From Cunninghamia lanceolata (lineage: Eukaryota; Streptophyta; Pinopsida; Cupressales; Cupressaceae): a DNA stretch of 64,000 nucleotides. This document shows positions 1 to 11,340 of this stretch, in pieces. The stretch spans positions 620,001 to 684,000 of the forward strand of contig BSBN01000860.1 of NCBI GenBank assembly GCA_027924645.1, written 5' to 3'. Both the position numbers and the translations under genes were made by a program. The notes beneath the pieces were generated by a model, which searched no databases, had not been told where the DNA came from, and saw only the letters and a list, made by a program, of their open reading frames with translations. Numbering within the stretch: the stretch's first letter is position 1; every line of letters starts with the position of its first letter.

Positions 1-69
1 GGTCCCATACAAGAGTTATTTGAGTCGCTTTAGGGAGTTCTTAATAAATCGGAAAGGTAATCAATGAAC

Positions 70-2500
70 TTTTACTAAACCAATTAAACTAGTGTTGATA
101 CAAAATATAATTAAAAATACAACACAAATGATTAATTTTACAAATTATTTATCATCACTTTTTTGGGTGAATATTTCTTGTTACTTAGTATTATGTTTTT
201 TTTCTTAAAAATACATGTACATTCAAAGAAAATATAAAAAATATATCAAAATAAAACAAAAGGATGACTTAAACAAATAAATCAATAATACAAACAGCTA
301 AACATATTTATAATAATCAAACTAAATCACAACATACAAAAAAAAATTACTAATTAATTGAATAACATCTAAATACCAAATAAATGCCATCCATAAACCA
401 TATCTAAATTTATTTAAAAACCATCCAAATCTAATTTGTAACACTCAATATTCTTAATATTCTTATTGATTATTAGATAGAGAAATGGACACTGAAATTA
501 TAAACCTACACTATTAATTGGGCATCTTTGTATCTAAAACTAAGAGTGAAAATTGACTACTCCCTAAAAAAATACACTTATTCTTTTTAATTATTATTTT
601 TTCCACATGATATGGGCCCTGAGAACTGGTTGTGGCTGGCATTAAAATGTGTAAGATTTGTCAGCTGTCCAAATAGTCCGGGAGGAATCTCCCCGTTCAG
701 TTGGTTGTTGTCGATGTACAGATACTTGAGAGATTTGCAGTCTCCAAAGGACGAAGGCAGACTACCACTGAATTTGTTAGAAGAGAGAAGCAAGGTATAG
801 AGCGCTCCTCCAAGACACAGATTCTTTGGCAGAGGGCCTTCCAATTCGTTTCCCGACAGATCAACGAGAATGAGACTGGAATACGTACCCAAATTCTGGG
901 GCAACCATCCCTTGAGCTTGTTGCCTGACAGGATCAAGCCTTTCAAATACCGTAGCAAGCTGAGCTGCGCAGGTATCTCTCCGCTAAGCTGATTGTCCCT
1001 CAGATCCAAAATGGATAAGCTCCTCAGTTGGTCAATGTTGGCCGGAATCTGTCCAGACAAATTGTTGGCATCGAGATACAGTTCTCTCAAATTCGAGAGA
1101 GCCATTAAACTAGTAGGAATATCACCCGAGAGATTGTTCAGCGACATATCCAACAACTCCAGCTGCGTTAAATTGCCCAAGAAACTCGGGATTCCGCCCA
1201 CAAGGCTACAGTTATATAGCCATAACTGCTGCAGCTGCTATAAATTGTCAAGCTCTCTGGGTATAACACCAGGACGGAGAGGATTATGGCCAATCGTGAA
1301 GTTCATGAGAGACTCCAAATTCCCCACAAAATTAGGGAATGTCCCACTCAAACTATTTTCGTGGAAAAAGAGTGCTTCCAGCTTTGGCAGCATTCCGAAG
1401 GCTGGAGGAATTGAGCCACTGAAACTATTCTTTGCCAAATTCAGGACTCTCAACTCGCTCAATTCGGAGATACGAGTGGGCAGCGTTCCAGCGAAATGGT
1501 TGCCCGACAAATCGAGCTCCTCCAAACGCTTGCAATGCAAGAGGGCGTGGGGGAAGGGACCGCTGAAATCATTCTCTTGGAGAATCAACACTGCGAGATT
1601 AGGAAGGCTGCATATAGTGGAAGTCAAATAGCCAGAAATCGAGGCATTGGTGAGATTAACGGTGGTAACAGTATTGAATCTATCACAAGAGATTCCTCTC
1701 CAACCGCATGGATTTTGGTGAGACTCATTCCAGTCACTCAAAGCATTACCCGCGTCCCTCCAATCTTCATTTTTTATCTTGAGAAGAATTTGGGCCTCTT
1801 GGGAGAGGGAAGTGCAGGGGACAAGCAGAAGCAAAGAAAAAAAGGTGAGAAAGCAGCAAAAGAAAGCGAGCGCGTGACAGAGCATGTTTGATAAGAAAAA
1901 AATAAACTTTCGCTTTGCATAGATGTTTGGAAAGCTCAAGATTCAGATTTAAAGGCTCAGCTATACGCTTTTTTCTTTCGTTAGTCAAGATGATTTAGAT
2001 TTTTCAGCTATGCTTACTGACAAAATTCTAATGAATTTCAATGAACCTTTGAAGCAGGTATGCGGAGAGAGCTATTGAATTGAAGAGTCAAAGGCAGAGA
2101 CTAATAATACCGGTGAAAAGTATAAACGCGCATCTGTACAGTTGCTAAAAATCTTGGTTCAAAACAGAGAAGTTGCAGGACCAAATTCGACTATTGACTA
2201 TTACGACTGCTGGCGCGTTGATTTTACTTTTGATGTGAAGGATATCAGCTATATTATAATACCAAGGGTCTAATCATTGTTCAGCTTCTACATAGACAAC
2301 CAATATCAATTCTAAATTATATTTGATGTGATATTGTCGACCACACGGAAAGAAGTGAGTAGTCGGTAACATTTTAATAATCAAAGGTTAATTTTGGTCA
2401 ATGAAAATAGGACAAAGATTTATCACCTTTTATTCTTAATGAAGTGTAAAATTGCTATTAATTGTTTGACCATTAAAATAGATGATATTTAAGTAGAGTG
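70..2500. repeat. Segmental duplication, copy A (LRR locus)
   Basis: This stretch matches 33370-35978 plus 42319-42370 in the same orientation. Shared parts are the AT-rich 3' flank of the LRR gene (for example the CAATTAAACTAGTGTT motif near 82 and 33385), the gene itself, its 5' flank (TTTAAATCTGA about 65 bp upstream of the start codon) and the upstream MITE-like unit. The homology on both sides shows that a block, not just a transcript, was copied. Exact ends were judged by eye. Confidence 0.85.
587..1885 (-). pseudogene. LRR receptor-like kinase ectodomain, subfamily XI-like, truncated with one nonsense codon (copy A)
   Basis: The product reads as the extracellular part of a plasma-membrane leucine-rich-repeat receptor kinase. 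The start at 1885 is preferred over an in-frame ATG at 1939 because it aligns with the start of copy B; it gives a hydrophobic signal peptide ending near PCTSLSQ. An LRRNT cap with the CGWRGISC cysteine pair follows, then about 15 LRRs of the plant type LxxLxxLxLxxNxLxGxIP. The layout (weak sixth repeat with NPLRP, then LWLYNCSLVGGIP) recalls the HAESA/HSL/CEPR group, LRR-RLK subfamily XI. One in-frame TAG at 1238-1240 replaces a Lys codon (AAG in copy B) and splits repeat 7. The frame then continues to a stop at 587 just after NASHNQFSGPIS. No transmembrane segment and no kinase domain follow, so even without the nonsense codon this is a truncated gene. An LRR receptor-like protein is the alternative reading. 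Confidence 0.85.
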
Positions 2501-2798
2501 ACGTTGACACAAGGGGAAATGGAAAGGTTACGCATACGAAAAGGGATATTATTCTTAAATATCATCCATTTCAACAATCAAAGGTCAATTTTGGTCAATA
2601 AAAATAGTACAAATATTTACCACTTCTTGTTGTGAATGAAGTGTAAAATTGCCATTGATTGTTTGACCATTAAAATGGATGATATCAAAGGTCAATTTTG
2701 GTCAATAAAAATAGGAAAAACGTTTACGACTTTTTTATTGTGAATGAAGTGTAAAATTGACATTGATTGTTTGACCATTAAAATGGATGATATTTAAG
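2381..2798. mobile_element. MITE-like units, three in array
   Basis: Three related units lie at 2381-2493, 2554-2685 and 2686-2798. Each runs from CAAAGGTCAATTTTGGTCAA to TGACCATTAAAATGGATGAT. The middle unit has an outer end TTAAATATCATCCATTT whose inverse (AAATGGATGATATTTAA) closes the third and, in variant form, the first unit, so a full unit of about 130 bp has terminal inverted repeats. Units 2 and 3 are fused head to tail and lack the ends between them. A single unit sits at the matching place in the duplicated locus (35903-42370, split by a Copia insertion). Confidence 0.7.
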
Positions 2799-2851
2799 TA
2801 GAGCGATGCAATACCATAAATGAGATTTGAAAAAGTTAGACATAAGAAACA

Positions 2852-2853
<2 letters not shown>

Positions 2854-2922
<69 letters not shown>
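2854..2922. repeat. (TA)n microsatellite
   Basis: About 34 uninterrupted TA units, followed to about 3170 by extremely AT-rich sequence without coding signal. Confidence 0.98.
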
Positions 2923-2923
<1 letters not shown>

Positions 2924-3870
2924 CATAATTTTTATATACAGTTTAATTATATTAATAATTTTATTATTAATATTATAAAAATTATATCATTATATTAATT
3001 ATATCAAAATTAATTAATTGAAAGATATTTGAATTTACAAATTAAAATAAATTATTAAATTAATTATATATTGAATTTAAACAATATAATTAAAAAAATT
3101 TAAAATTTCTAAATTAATTTAAAAATAGTTTTATTAGATTTTGTTAATTATTAGTGCCTGCCGCATAAAAACTAGTGTTTTCATTAGTTTTCTTAAAAGA
3201 TTGCAAACACAGAAATTTCCTGCGTTATTTGCAATCCAATTTCTCTATTAGTGCGCTGTATATATCTTCATTATAATTTTCCTTTTGTAAAACACCAGAG
3301 GAAAAATTTAAACAACTTCTGTAATTTTCAAAATGAGCTGTATATCCATATCCAAAGATGCATTCATTAATGCTCTAATCAGATTCTGATATCAAGAAAG
3401 AAATATAATTTTGGTCAAGACAAGTCACTAACTGACAATTCACAGTCTTCAAACAAATTTTATTTTCAACAATTATTCATCTAAGTAAGAAGGTCTAAAG
3501 ATCAATCGACTAAGATGCTATTTCACCAAAAATTTGACATCTTTACATTCATAAATTCAGTTTCACAATGCCACTCAATTCTTTGAGGAAAGAAGTCTAG
3601 AGAATACCACTCAAACAATCACAAGGTTTATCTTTAGCTAAACACCTCAAACCGATTTGTAAAACAATGAACCTTGTCACTTTCCAAATGTGTCTACAGC
3701 AATTTGAAGCCCTATGTAAATCCCTCCTTCACAATCATACTCAAACAAAGAATCCAAGCTTACAACCTATCCACTGCGATGCAGCAGTTTGAAGTTATCA
3801 TGTTAGATAGTATGCAACGAAGCATCACGGTTATACCCTATGAGTAAGTAAAAAACCAACCCAACTATCA

Positions 3871-4057
3871 TGCTAGGGTTGATAGAAAGGAAGAATTGGT
3901 AAACTTTATTGATTAAAAAAAAAAATTTAAATTCTTTTTTATACATAAAAATAGTTGAACTGTCAAATAAACAGAAAATTGAATACAAATTGAAAACTAA
4001 TTACAAAAGTAAAAGCAAAATTGAATTGTGTTAACTCTAATGATTAACACATTAACA
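3871..4057 (-). repeat. Copia-type LTR remnant
   Basis: Reading the minus strand, a polypurine tract (AATAAGGAGGG-like, 4058-4070) directly follows the Copia RNase H remnant and precedes TGTTAATGTG at 4057, the expected LTR start. An AATAAA signal lies near 3905 and the LTR probably ends near 3871 (TAGCA). The far end is not confirmed by a target duplication. The 3170-3870 stretch beyond it shows no coding signal. Confidence 0.5.
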
Positions 4058-4070
4058 TTCCCTCCTTAAT

Positions 4071-4260
4071 CTGAAGGAGTTAATCCAAGCATTCCCGGGA
4101 ATTTCTTAAACTTCTCTCATCCAAGTGTTTTGGTAAGAATATCTGTGGGCTGATTTGTAGTGGGACAATATTTGAGTTGTAAACTTTGGTTTGATCGTGA
4201 AAGACTAGATGTTTGGCTATTTTGATTGGAGATTGATTGTCAACAAGGAGTGGTATGGAT
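4071..4260 (-). pseudogene. Copia RNase H C-terminus remnant
   Basis: The minus strand encodes, with stops and shifts, the Copia RNase H tail: a DNQSPIKIAKHLVFHDQTK-like stretch (family form DNQSAI..A.NPVFHDRTKHI) followed by a degraded form of the family's PTTNQPTDILTK. This segment normally ends pol just before the polypurine tract, which is what follows here. The rest of pol is missing; sequence above 4260 is unrelated AT-rich DNA. Confidence 0.7.
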
Positions 4261-4699
4261 GAAACTCAAACAAATATTTTTTCAACAATAAAAATTCTAA
4301 AAAATAATTATGTATTTAAACCTTAATAAAAGTAAAAATTAAAAAACTTTATAAAGTATCATTGAAAAATAGGAAAATTAAAAAAAACAAAGAGCATTCA
4401 TATAAAATGAAAATTAGACAATATTTAACCAGAAAAAACAAACAAATTAAGTTTCCTTTCCTAAAACAAAACTAACTTACCAAAAAATGGTGCAACAGAT
4501 TTTTTTTAAAATAAATATTGACGTTTTGGAGTTTCTACAAACAAACACTACTTATCTACCAAAAATGTGTGAGGATTTCCATTTGATCTTTCTAAAAATG
4601 TTTAAGGGAGGGAGAATGCAAAAAATGCAAATGCAAAACCCTTCTGCAACATTTTTAATGGACATAAACGTGATGGCATGCTTAGAAACAGTCGTTTAA

Positions 4700-5220
4700 G
4701 ATGAAAATGAGAAGGGGAACGTATTGTTTCTAGTTGAAGTCTTTTCTTGTTTGAACTCACTGATCTCTAGAATTTAAGGGTTTTTGTCCTTAGATCCAAT
4801 AGCTGATACAAATGCTTGATTCTACAATTTTGGGTTTGTTGAGGTGATGTCCAAAGATTCCCCAAACTAATGAAGTAGTCCACCTTATATAGAGGTTGAA
4901 GGCTAGCATGGGCCCAAAGTTTCAAGCACTATTTTATTACATTCCAATTTAAGGCCATTAATGGTGTTCTTGGTTGATAGTGGTGGTGGGTGAAGTCCTT
5001 CATTTGAGTGGTGGAGTTTCATGAAAGAGCATGTAATAAGGTGATAGTTTGAGGAAATTTTTACCAAGAGAATGTAATGGTTGAAGCAGCAGAGCAGGAG
5101 GTCGAAGATCAAGGATTTGTGTATCTAATATTGGTGAGGAACTAAGGAATGGAAGGAAGATATGATAGTAGAAGAAAGTTTGAAATTCCACCCAAGGTTG
5201 GAGAGTAATTCAAACATCCT
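4700..5220 (-). other. Probable Gypsy 3' untranslated region and LTR with TATA box
   Basis: This lies directly downstream (minus strand) of a Gypsy integrase/chromodomain remnant. A CTATATAAGG box is present on the minus strand at 4883-4892, as expected at the U3/R boundary of an LTR. LTR ends could not be fixed. Confidence 0.4.
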
Positions 5221-5640
5221 CATACTTAGGATAACTGACATTATAGGTTCACCCTTCTAAAAATTTCTTGTCCTCAAGCAATACAAATTGGATGCTTCAA
5301 GATCTCCAATCCTTTCTAGGTAGCATCTTCAACAAGTAGATTCTTCCAACGAACTAGATAAGTTTTATAAATTCTCTATTCCTGAACTTCTTCACCCTAG
5401 TATCAATAATAGCATCAAGTTCCAATATACATTTTCCCTCATTATCTAAGGGTGGTAGAGCCACTAATGGTGTGATATGTTGTTAAAGGGCCCTCTTGAG
5501 TTGAGACATATTAAACAAATTATGAATTGTACTATTTTTTGGCACTTCCAACTCACATGCAACTTCACCAACTCTCCTCAAGATCTTGTAAGGCCCATAA
5601 AAGTGTGGTTTGATATTTTCATCCCCACTAATTTTAATGG
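5221..5640 (-). pseudogene. Gypsy (chromovirus) integrase C-terminus and chromodomain remnant
   Basis: Minus-strand conceptual translation gives, in order, a KPHFYGPYKILRRVGEVA segment, a degraded STIHNLFNMSQLKRAL segment, PLVALPPLDNEGK and a short chromodomain-like tail (AIIDTRVKKFRNREF), then LLEDKKFLEG. In plant chromoviruses this is the end of integrase, where KPxxxGPYxIL..VG..AY.LxLP and VSxLK are conserved, followed by the chromodomain that guides integration to heterochromatin. Frameshifts and stops break it. The upstream parts of pol are absent or unrecognisable in 5640-6220. Confidence 0.75.
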
Positions 5641-6226
5641 AGGTTTGCTTCTAAGGCTGCTATTGGGTCCCAAAACCACTGCTCCACTTCCTAGGATGGA
5701 GTTAGATTCATAAGGCTAGGTTTTTTGTCATGTGAGCATAATTAGTCCATCAACAGAACATGGAGGGTCAAAGGCCAACACTAAAAGAGTGGGTTTCATC
5801 GCTTGCACTTCGAGCTCAGCTTAGACTCTGAAGGGATATTCCAAGGGATATACTTTAATAGGTATTGAGTTCAAACTAGATGACCAACTAAAAACAAATG
5901 GACAACCAAACCCAACTCATTGTCTTAGTCCCAAAGACTGTCACTAGACCAAGAGCAACTGGTTATCACAAAACCCCTATATAGTTAATACATCTGTGTG
6001 GATGCACATGCACAAGAAAGTTAGTTCTTCCCCTAAACCACTTGTAAATGTTTTAGTTTGTTTAAAAGATGGGAGGCTGATAGGAATGGTTCTAGACTGG
6101 TGTCTACTATATGGGCAACAAAGTCATAGTTCATCAAGAAAATAACAAACTGAAATCAAAAGGAACAATGAGCTATGTATTTGCATACACCACAGAATAT
6201 GAGATCTTGAAATAGAACATACTTAG

Positions 6227-7500
6227 TGTAGACACCCTAAAATGACCGTCTTCGAATCACTTGCATTTCATCTAATCTATAGCATCACCTGCATTTCAAC
6301 ATTAATTAAATAATCTAATTATTTAATTAATTTCATCAAATTCTTCCAAAACTTTAAAATTCAACATTAATTAAATAAATCTCCTTTATTTAATTAATTT
6401 CAGCAAAATCAACCTTATTCTTCCATTAATTAAATAATTTATATTATTTAATTAAATCATTATCCTCTTTCAAATTTCAAGTCTCTATTAATTAAATAAT
6501 TTATATTATTTAATTAAATCATTATCTTCTTTCAAATTTTAAGTCTCCATTAAATAATTTATATTATTTAATTAAATCATTATCTTCTTTCCAAATCTCA
6601 AGTCTCCATTAATTAAATAAATCCCATTATTTAATTAATTCATCACAAATTCTATCTTATCCAAACAATTAAATAATTCCTAATTATTTAATTAAATCAA
6701 ATTCATTCTTCCAAATTTAAATAAATCAAATCAAATTTATTTAAATTCTCTTAATCTCCAAAAATAAGATAAATCAAATATTTTATTTATTCTTCCAAAT
6801 CATGCACAACAATAATTTGCTTTCTTATCTACAAATATCTTTCAAATCTTCTAAAAATAAGTCTTCTTCTCCATGCACACATAATTAAATAATTTATTAT
6901 TTAATTTCTCTCAAATCATGCAAAAGCAAATCTAAAGTTGAGTTATCTATTCACTCAACCTTGTTTTTATCAATTTCTCTTAAATTAGAAAAAAGCTTTC
7001 TAATTTATGAAAAGCATGTCTTATCTTTAGAAAAGAAAGCGTTTAACTCAAATAAAACATCTTTTGTGTGATACTTGTCTTCTTCTTATTCGTTGCACGT
7101 TCCTCAATTGTTCTCCTCCATTGATTCTTCTAAATTATCTGGACCATTGATCGATCTTTGTTGAAACCTATATAAACCCCCCTCATCTCCTTCACAATCC
7201 TCTCTTTGATCACTTATTCTCAGGCATTCTTAACAGCGCTTTGAGCATACATTGCATCAATTGAGCAACTTCACGATCTTTTGACATTGATCTTTGAGCA
7301 CACTACTTGCTTATTGCAACCATGATTTTGCAATACTATTGAGCAATCTACATTCATCCAAAGGGAACAATACAGATTTTGGTAAGAGCTTTCATTTTTC
7401 TTTGATTTGATGATAATGGCTTTTACTTAGATTGGTTCGCTTTATGTGATTGGTTTTTAGTTTTATTAGTTTTGATTTAATCAATTTTTCCTCATACACA
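6227..7500 (+). mobile_element. Solo LTR, TGTAGACACC...CATACACA family, with CTTAG target duplication
   Basis: This is a 1274-bp solo LTR. It begins TGTAGACACC, ends CTCATACACA, and is flanked by identical CTTAG at 6222-6226 and 7501-7505. The 5' half (6290-6720) is an array of AT-rich units containing the palindrome ATTTAATTAAAT. A TATA box (CCTATATAAACC) sits at 7168-7179. Two related LTRs occur at 37717-38613 (minus) and about 43038-43982 (plus). Solo LTRs arise by recombination between the two LTRs of an element; no internal region is left here. Confidence 0.9.
6290..6720. repeat. AT-rich palindromic tandem repeat inside the solo LTR
   Basis: About six diverged units of 55-70 bp. Each contains ATTAATTAAATAA, a short core and TTATTTAATTAAAT as self-complementary arms, followed by a C/T-rich spacer such as TCTTTCAAATTTCAAGTC. 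Confidence 0.8.
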
Positions 7501-7621
7501 CTTAGTAATCCAAAACATAACTGTATATACCCATATATAACTTGAGAGAGATTATTACAAGAGCTTGCAATATTTTTAGAATGTTGTCACATTCATTTGA
7601 CCCAATATTACATTCGTGTCA

Positions 7622-7959
7622 TCAAACATGGCAAAGGAAAATATTTAGTTGCGATTCAGAAATATTCCTAGGTACACACCTAATGATCTGGAGACATTCT
7701 ACAACAAGAACCATATCCCATCTTAACTCATTTGACTCCATAGGTCTACACTCCTCAATGAGCTGAATTAACATTTCAATGGCTGCCCTGCAACTTTCTG
7801 CACCTGTAGCTGTCTTCTGGAGACCACCCACAAAAGACCCACCACTAAAAGAGTCACAATAATGTCTTTATAGCCTTCACATGTGGGTCTAAGAATGAAC
7901 TGGGTGGAAAAACCCTCAACAACCGCACCAACTACATTAAAAGCATTAATTTCAGCCAC
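7622..7959 (-). pseudogene. Broken gene fragment of unknown family (weak RPW8-like look)
   Basis: The minus strand opens with ATG at 7959 and reads MAEINAFNVVGAVVEGF, then CEGYKDIIVTLL. Near 7835 the frame shifts by one base and continues GGLQKTATGAESC..IEMLIQLIEECRP..ESNEL to about 7622. The amphipathic helical character and the MAE..VVGAVV start weakly recall the N-terminal helical (RPW8/CC) domain of plant NLR immune receptors, but no diagnostic motif is present and the NB-ARC part is missing. Base composition is less AT-rich than its surroundings, which suggests a former host exon rather than LTR sequence. Identity is not established. Confidence 0.3.
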
Positions 7960-8039
7960 TCACTTTGCATTAATGGCATCCCTAGAAGTAGTTTACATGT
8001 TCCTAGGTGGTTGGAGGAGTTTGGAAGGACAAGAAGTTG

Positions 8040-8990
8040 ACCTTTGACAAATCAGAATTCAGAGGTCGGGCCTTCCACCTTGCAACATGCACTTTGAAAA
8101 AGAAGAAGGATTGCCCGACCTGAAATACTTAGAGAAATGAAAGTCACTGAGGGTCGAGCCTCAGGTCTTCTTCCTTCTGCCCTCGAAAAGGAAGAAGGAA
8201 GAAAAGGAAACCACTGCCTATCAAAATATAGAAGTCTTGGAAAGTTTGGCAAACTTCGGTCTTTGGGCCTTCCGCTTTTCGCCTTCCAAAAGAAAGAAGG
8301 AAAGAGAAACTCACACTTGTCGATGCTCACAACACTTAGAAGAATATTGTCACCATTGGAATTTAGCCCTCAAGCCTTCACCGTTTCACTTGCTCAGAAG
8401 AAAAGAGAACATCACAACTTCAACCCCTAAAATCTGCTTTACTTAGAATTTTTTTTCAAAACCTTAGGTGGACTTCGGCCTCCAGGACTTCTTGTTGCCA
8501 CTTGTCTTGAGGAAGAGGGAAGGTTACAAGCCTGACTTCCATCTTTCGATACACAGTCAAATAATGAAACACCAAGGGTCAGCCCTCAGGTTTTCCACCT
8601 ACCATCTTCCCTAAAGGGAGGAAGAAGAACCAACCTCCGCCGTTCGCTGCCCACTGCATACTTAGAAGAATTTGAAACAAGTATACCTCATCAGACTTTG
8701 ACCTTTGGAGCTTCTCCTTGACACCTGCATAGAAGAATGCCAAAGGATAAGGGCTAGACCTCTGACCTCCAATAAAGATGGAAGAATTTTCAAGAACTTA
8801 ACACTTAGGCAAATTTTAGCCTTGGAGGATTTCAGATCCAACAGGGAAAGCACGATGTAAAGAGAAAGCTAGAAACTCTAACTTCTGACAAAGGTGAAAA
8901 AATACAAGGCAACACTTAGAGTTTTTGATACTTAGTCATTTTTTGGGCTTTTTCCTTGTACTTTCAAAAGGAAGACACATAGAGGGCTAT
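8040..8990. repeat. Diverged CT/GA-rich repeat region
   Basis: Several blocks share the theme CTTCC...AAGGAAGAAGG, GGGTCGAGCCTCAGG / GGGTCAGCCCTCAGG and ACACTTAGAAGAA (8145, 8330, 8577, 8662 and around). It is richer in G+C than its flanks and reads open by chance in more than one frame. It ends near 8990 at CTATTTAAAGAGACC. Possibly old LTR or satellite sequence; nothing identifiable. Confidence 0.4.
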
Positions 8991-9040
8991 TTAAAGAGAC
9001 CCATGTGGGAAATATTTTTGATCAGGTATCAATGATAGGA

Positions 9041-9176
9041 ACACAACTACATTTATTGCAAATGTTTATTTATATTGAAACTTTGGACAAAGTGATGCAT
9101 TTAGAGGTGTGGACACATGACTACATTTATTGTAAATGTCTATTTATATTGAAACTTTGGCCAAAGTGATGCATTT
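9041..9176. repeat. Tandem duplication, 74-bp period
   Basis: Two copies of a unit starting CTACATTTATTGCAAATGT and containing TTGAAACTTTGG.CAAAGTG lie at 9047 and 9121, differing at a handful of bases. Confidence 0.85.
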
Positions 9177-9179
9177 GTC

Positions 9180-10417
9180 CCTGCATGCATTAGTCGGTTC
9201 ACCATGTCTAGATGATGTAACTTGTTAGAGTGATCATACTTAGCTAGAAGTTGTTTAGAGTCATATGGTCGATTGAGTTACATAAGACACAACATTAGAT
9301 CTCAGATGGAAACCTATTGGTTCCTTATGTCTATACTCTTCGTGAAGGGTACGGCCACTTCTAAGAAGGAAGGTGCACACGGGGGACCATCGGTCTGTGG
9401 TTTGAGGTAAAGCACTCAAATGATGCTCTCCCTCTATAGTAGAAGACTTTCCAAGACTTGTGAGACATATATCAAGATTCCATATGTAGTATACTTTATG
9501 TTATGACTTATGATGAAAAATTATTCTTTTTGCCAAGTGCAACATATTTGTAAATGTAAAGTGAAATAGTTTCACTATGATTTATCTTTGAATATATTGT
9601 CTTTCAAGGTTGAAAAATATTTAGAAAAGATATGCTTTTATTTCTCTGTAATTATGCAAATGATAATTAAAATTCTCTCATGTTTATCATGTTCATTTAC
9701 TTTCTTAGCAAATTATGTGTGTAATTCAAGGTAATATGAGATGACATGTTACATTTCCCTTATTTGTATGTAGGCCTTGTAAAATCTTGGGTGAACTGCT
9801 AGCAGTGCATCATGAAAAGCATTAAAACTTTCTCCTTCATTTGAGATCTAGGAACTAGGAAGATTTTATTTTTTTATATAGGATGACCTCCTCATGCTAC
9901 CCTTAATTAGCTAGAGGCTCTTCTATAAATATATCTAGTGCAACCTCCTTTTTATAGTTATATAAGGTTGTTTTAGCACCCAAAAGTGATTATTAACAAT
10001 TTTTTTTATTTAGGCCTTGAGATTTGAAACTCTAAAAAATGGAATACCCAACAGGGTATGCTTGTTCTCATATGTTGAATGTTGTATAGTTGAAATTGAG
10101 GGAAAATTCTAAATACCTTTTCCTCACCTTCCCCTATTTTTTAGTTCTAAAATTAAGGTAGATGTTCATCAAGATAAGAATTTGAACACTTGATTGATTC
10201 AATTAGTGAAATTCCTAGCAATCCTAGTGTTAAAATAGTGCTTCCCTTGATAGTACAAGGGAGTGATCATCTTTTGTGGAGGAAAATAATGTCAAAAATA
10301 TTTAAAGATGCCTTTTTTATATTTCATTCCATAGTTGTTTGCAATCATTTAGCAACCATAAATTTTCTTTCCATAGTTGCATGTGCTCACATAATTTCCC
10401 ATTAATGAATAATGTAT
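9180..10417. other. No gene recognised
   Basis: AT-rich sequence without coding bias, LTR ends or clear repeats. Short open stretches occur on both strands, as expected by chance. Confidence 0.6.
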
Positions 10418-11340
10418 GGGTAAAAGCACAAACCTGTGTCACACTTTTATAAAGGAATCGGCCAACACAAGCAAAAAGTTTCAACTTCGACCTCATAAAA
10501 GTGGCATTTATGTTTTAAATTTCAAAATGATGTAAACTAATGAAATGTAGATCTCTTGATGAATTTTATGCTTGTAATTAAGAGCAAATTTTGAATTTCT
10601 AAAAATTTTAGGAAAAATTGACTTTGAGTCCATGTCACAAAAAAAAGAGAAAACAATATTATTTTTCCCTAATTTTTTTTTTCAAATAGATGAGTTCAAT
10701 ATCTAGTGCATGGAGAAAAAAATCAATTTTCAATGCATATTTTCTTCGTAATATCATTTTAAAGTCAAAATTTATAGAATCTGATAGTTTTCAATCCACG
10801 TCAACTTTTGTATAATTTTTTTAATCATTTTAACAAAACCAATTATACCCTTTTGGAGAGGACTCTTTCCTCTAGTGTACCATATAATTTTGAAAAGATT
10901 TGGATGTGTTTTGATATATTTTTTTAATTTCTAATCAGTGTCATCTCTAATTTTAACAACCTACTTGCAATAATTAAAAAAATATTAAAACTAATCAAAA
11001 TATTAAAAAAAAAACATATTTAGATTCTAGACTTAGAGCTCTACAAAAGGGTATTTTTTAATTTTTGAAATAATCCATTATGATTGAAGAAATATTCAAT
11101 TTAAGTTGAGAATTTTAGAAAACCCTAGAAAATGAGGAGGTGGTTGCCAAGTGGAATGCCACATGGACAATTTTGGGTGAATCGAACTCACCCAAGTAAA
11201 ATCTAGAAAAAATACCTATAACACTATGAAGTTCTCAGAACCATCCTTTTGATGCCTATTCATTTGTGAAAATTTAATATCGTGGTGAAAAGTTATGGCT
11301 CCTAAAAAAATTGTTGTATTAGGGCATAAAAAAGGGCTAG
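10418..11340 (+). mobile_element. Non-coding transposon copy, GGGTAAAAGCACAAA terminus
   Basis: It begins TATGGGTAAAAGCACAAACC and matches, in inverse orientation, 22266-23412 along its length. Shared landmarks are a GGCCAACA motif about 50 bp in, ATGATGTAAACTAATGAAATG, and the hairpin-like block CCTTTTGGAGAGGA/TCCTCT near 10850. The terminus resembles the ends of the palindrome-array elements at 16792, 45180 and 53982. No coding sequence. The right end could not be fixed. Confidence 0.6.

Noticed and set aside
2735..2926. Frames running through TA repeats (also near 19765-20037, 53914-54150 and 59461-59889)
   Set aside because: Tyr-Ile runs are translation of microsatellites.
8137..8446. 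Overlapping plus-strand frames in the CT/GA-rich region
   Set aside because: Composition-driven, with overlapping frames open on both strands.
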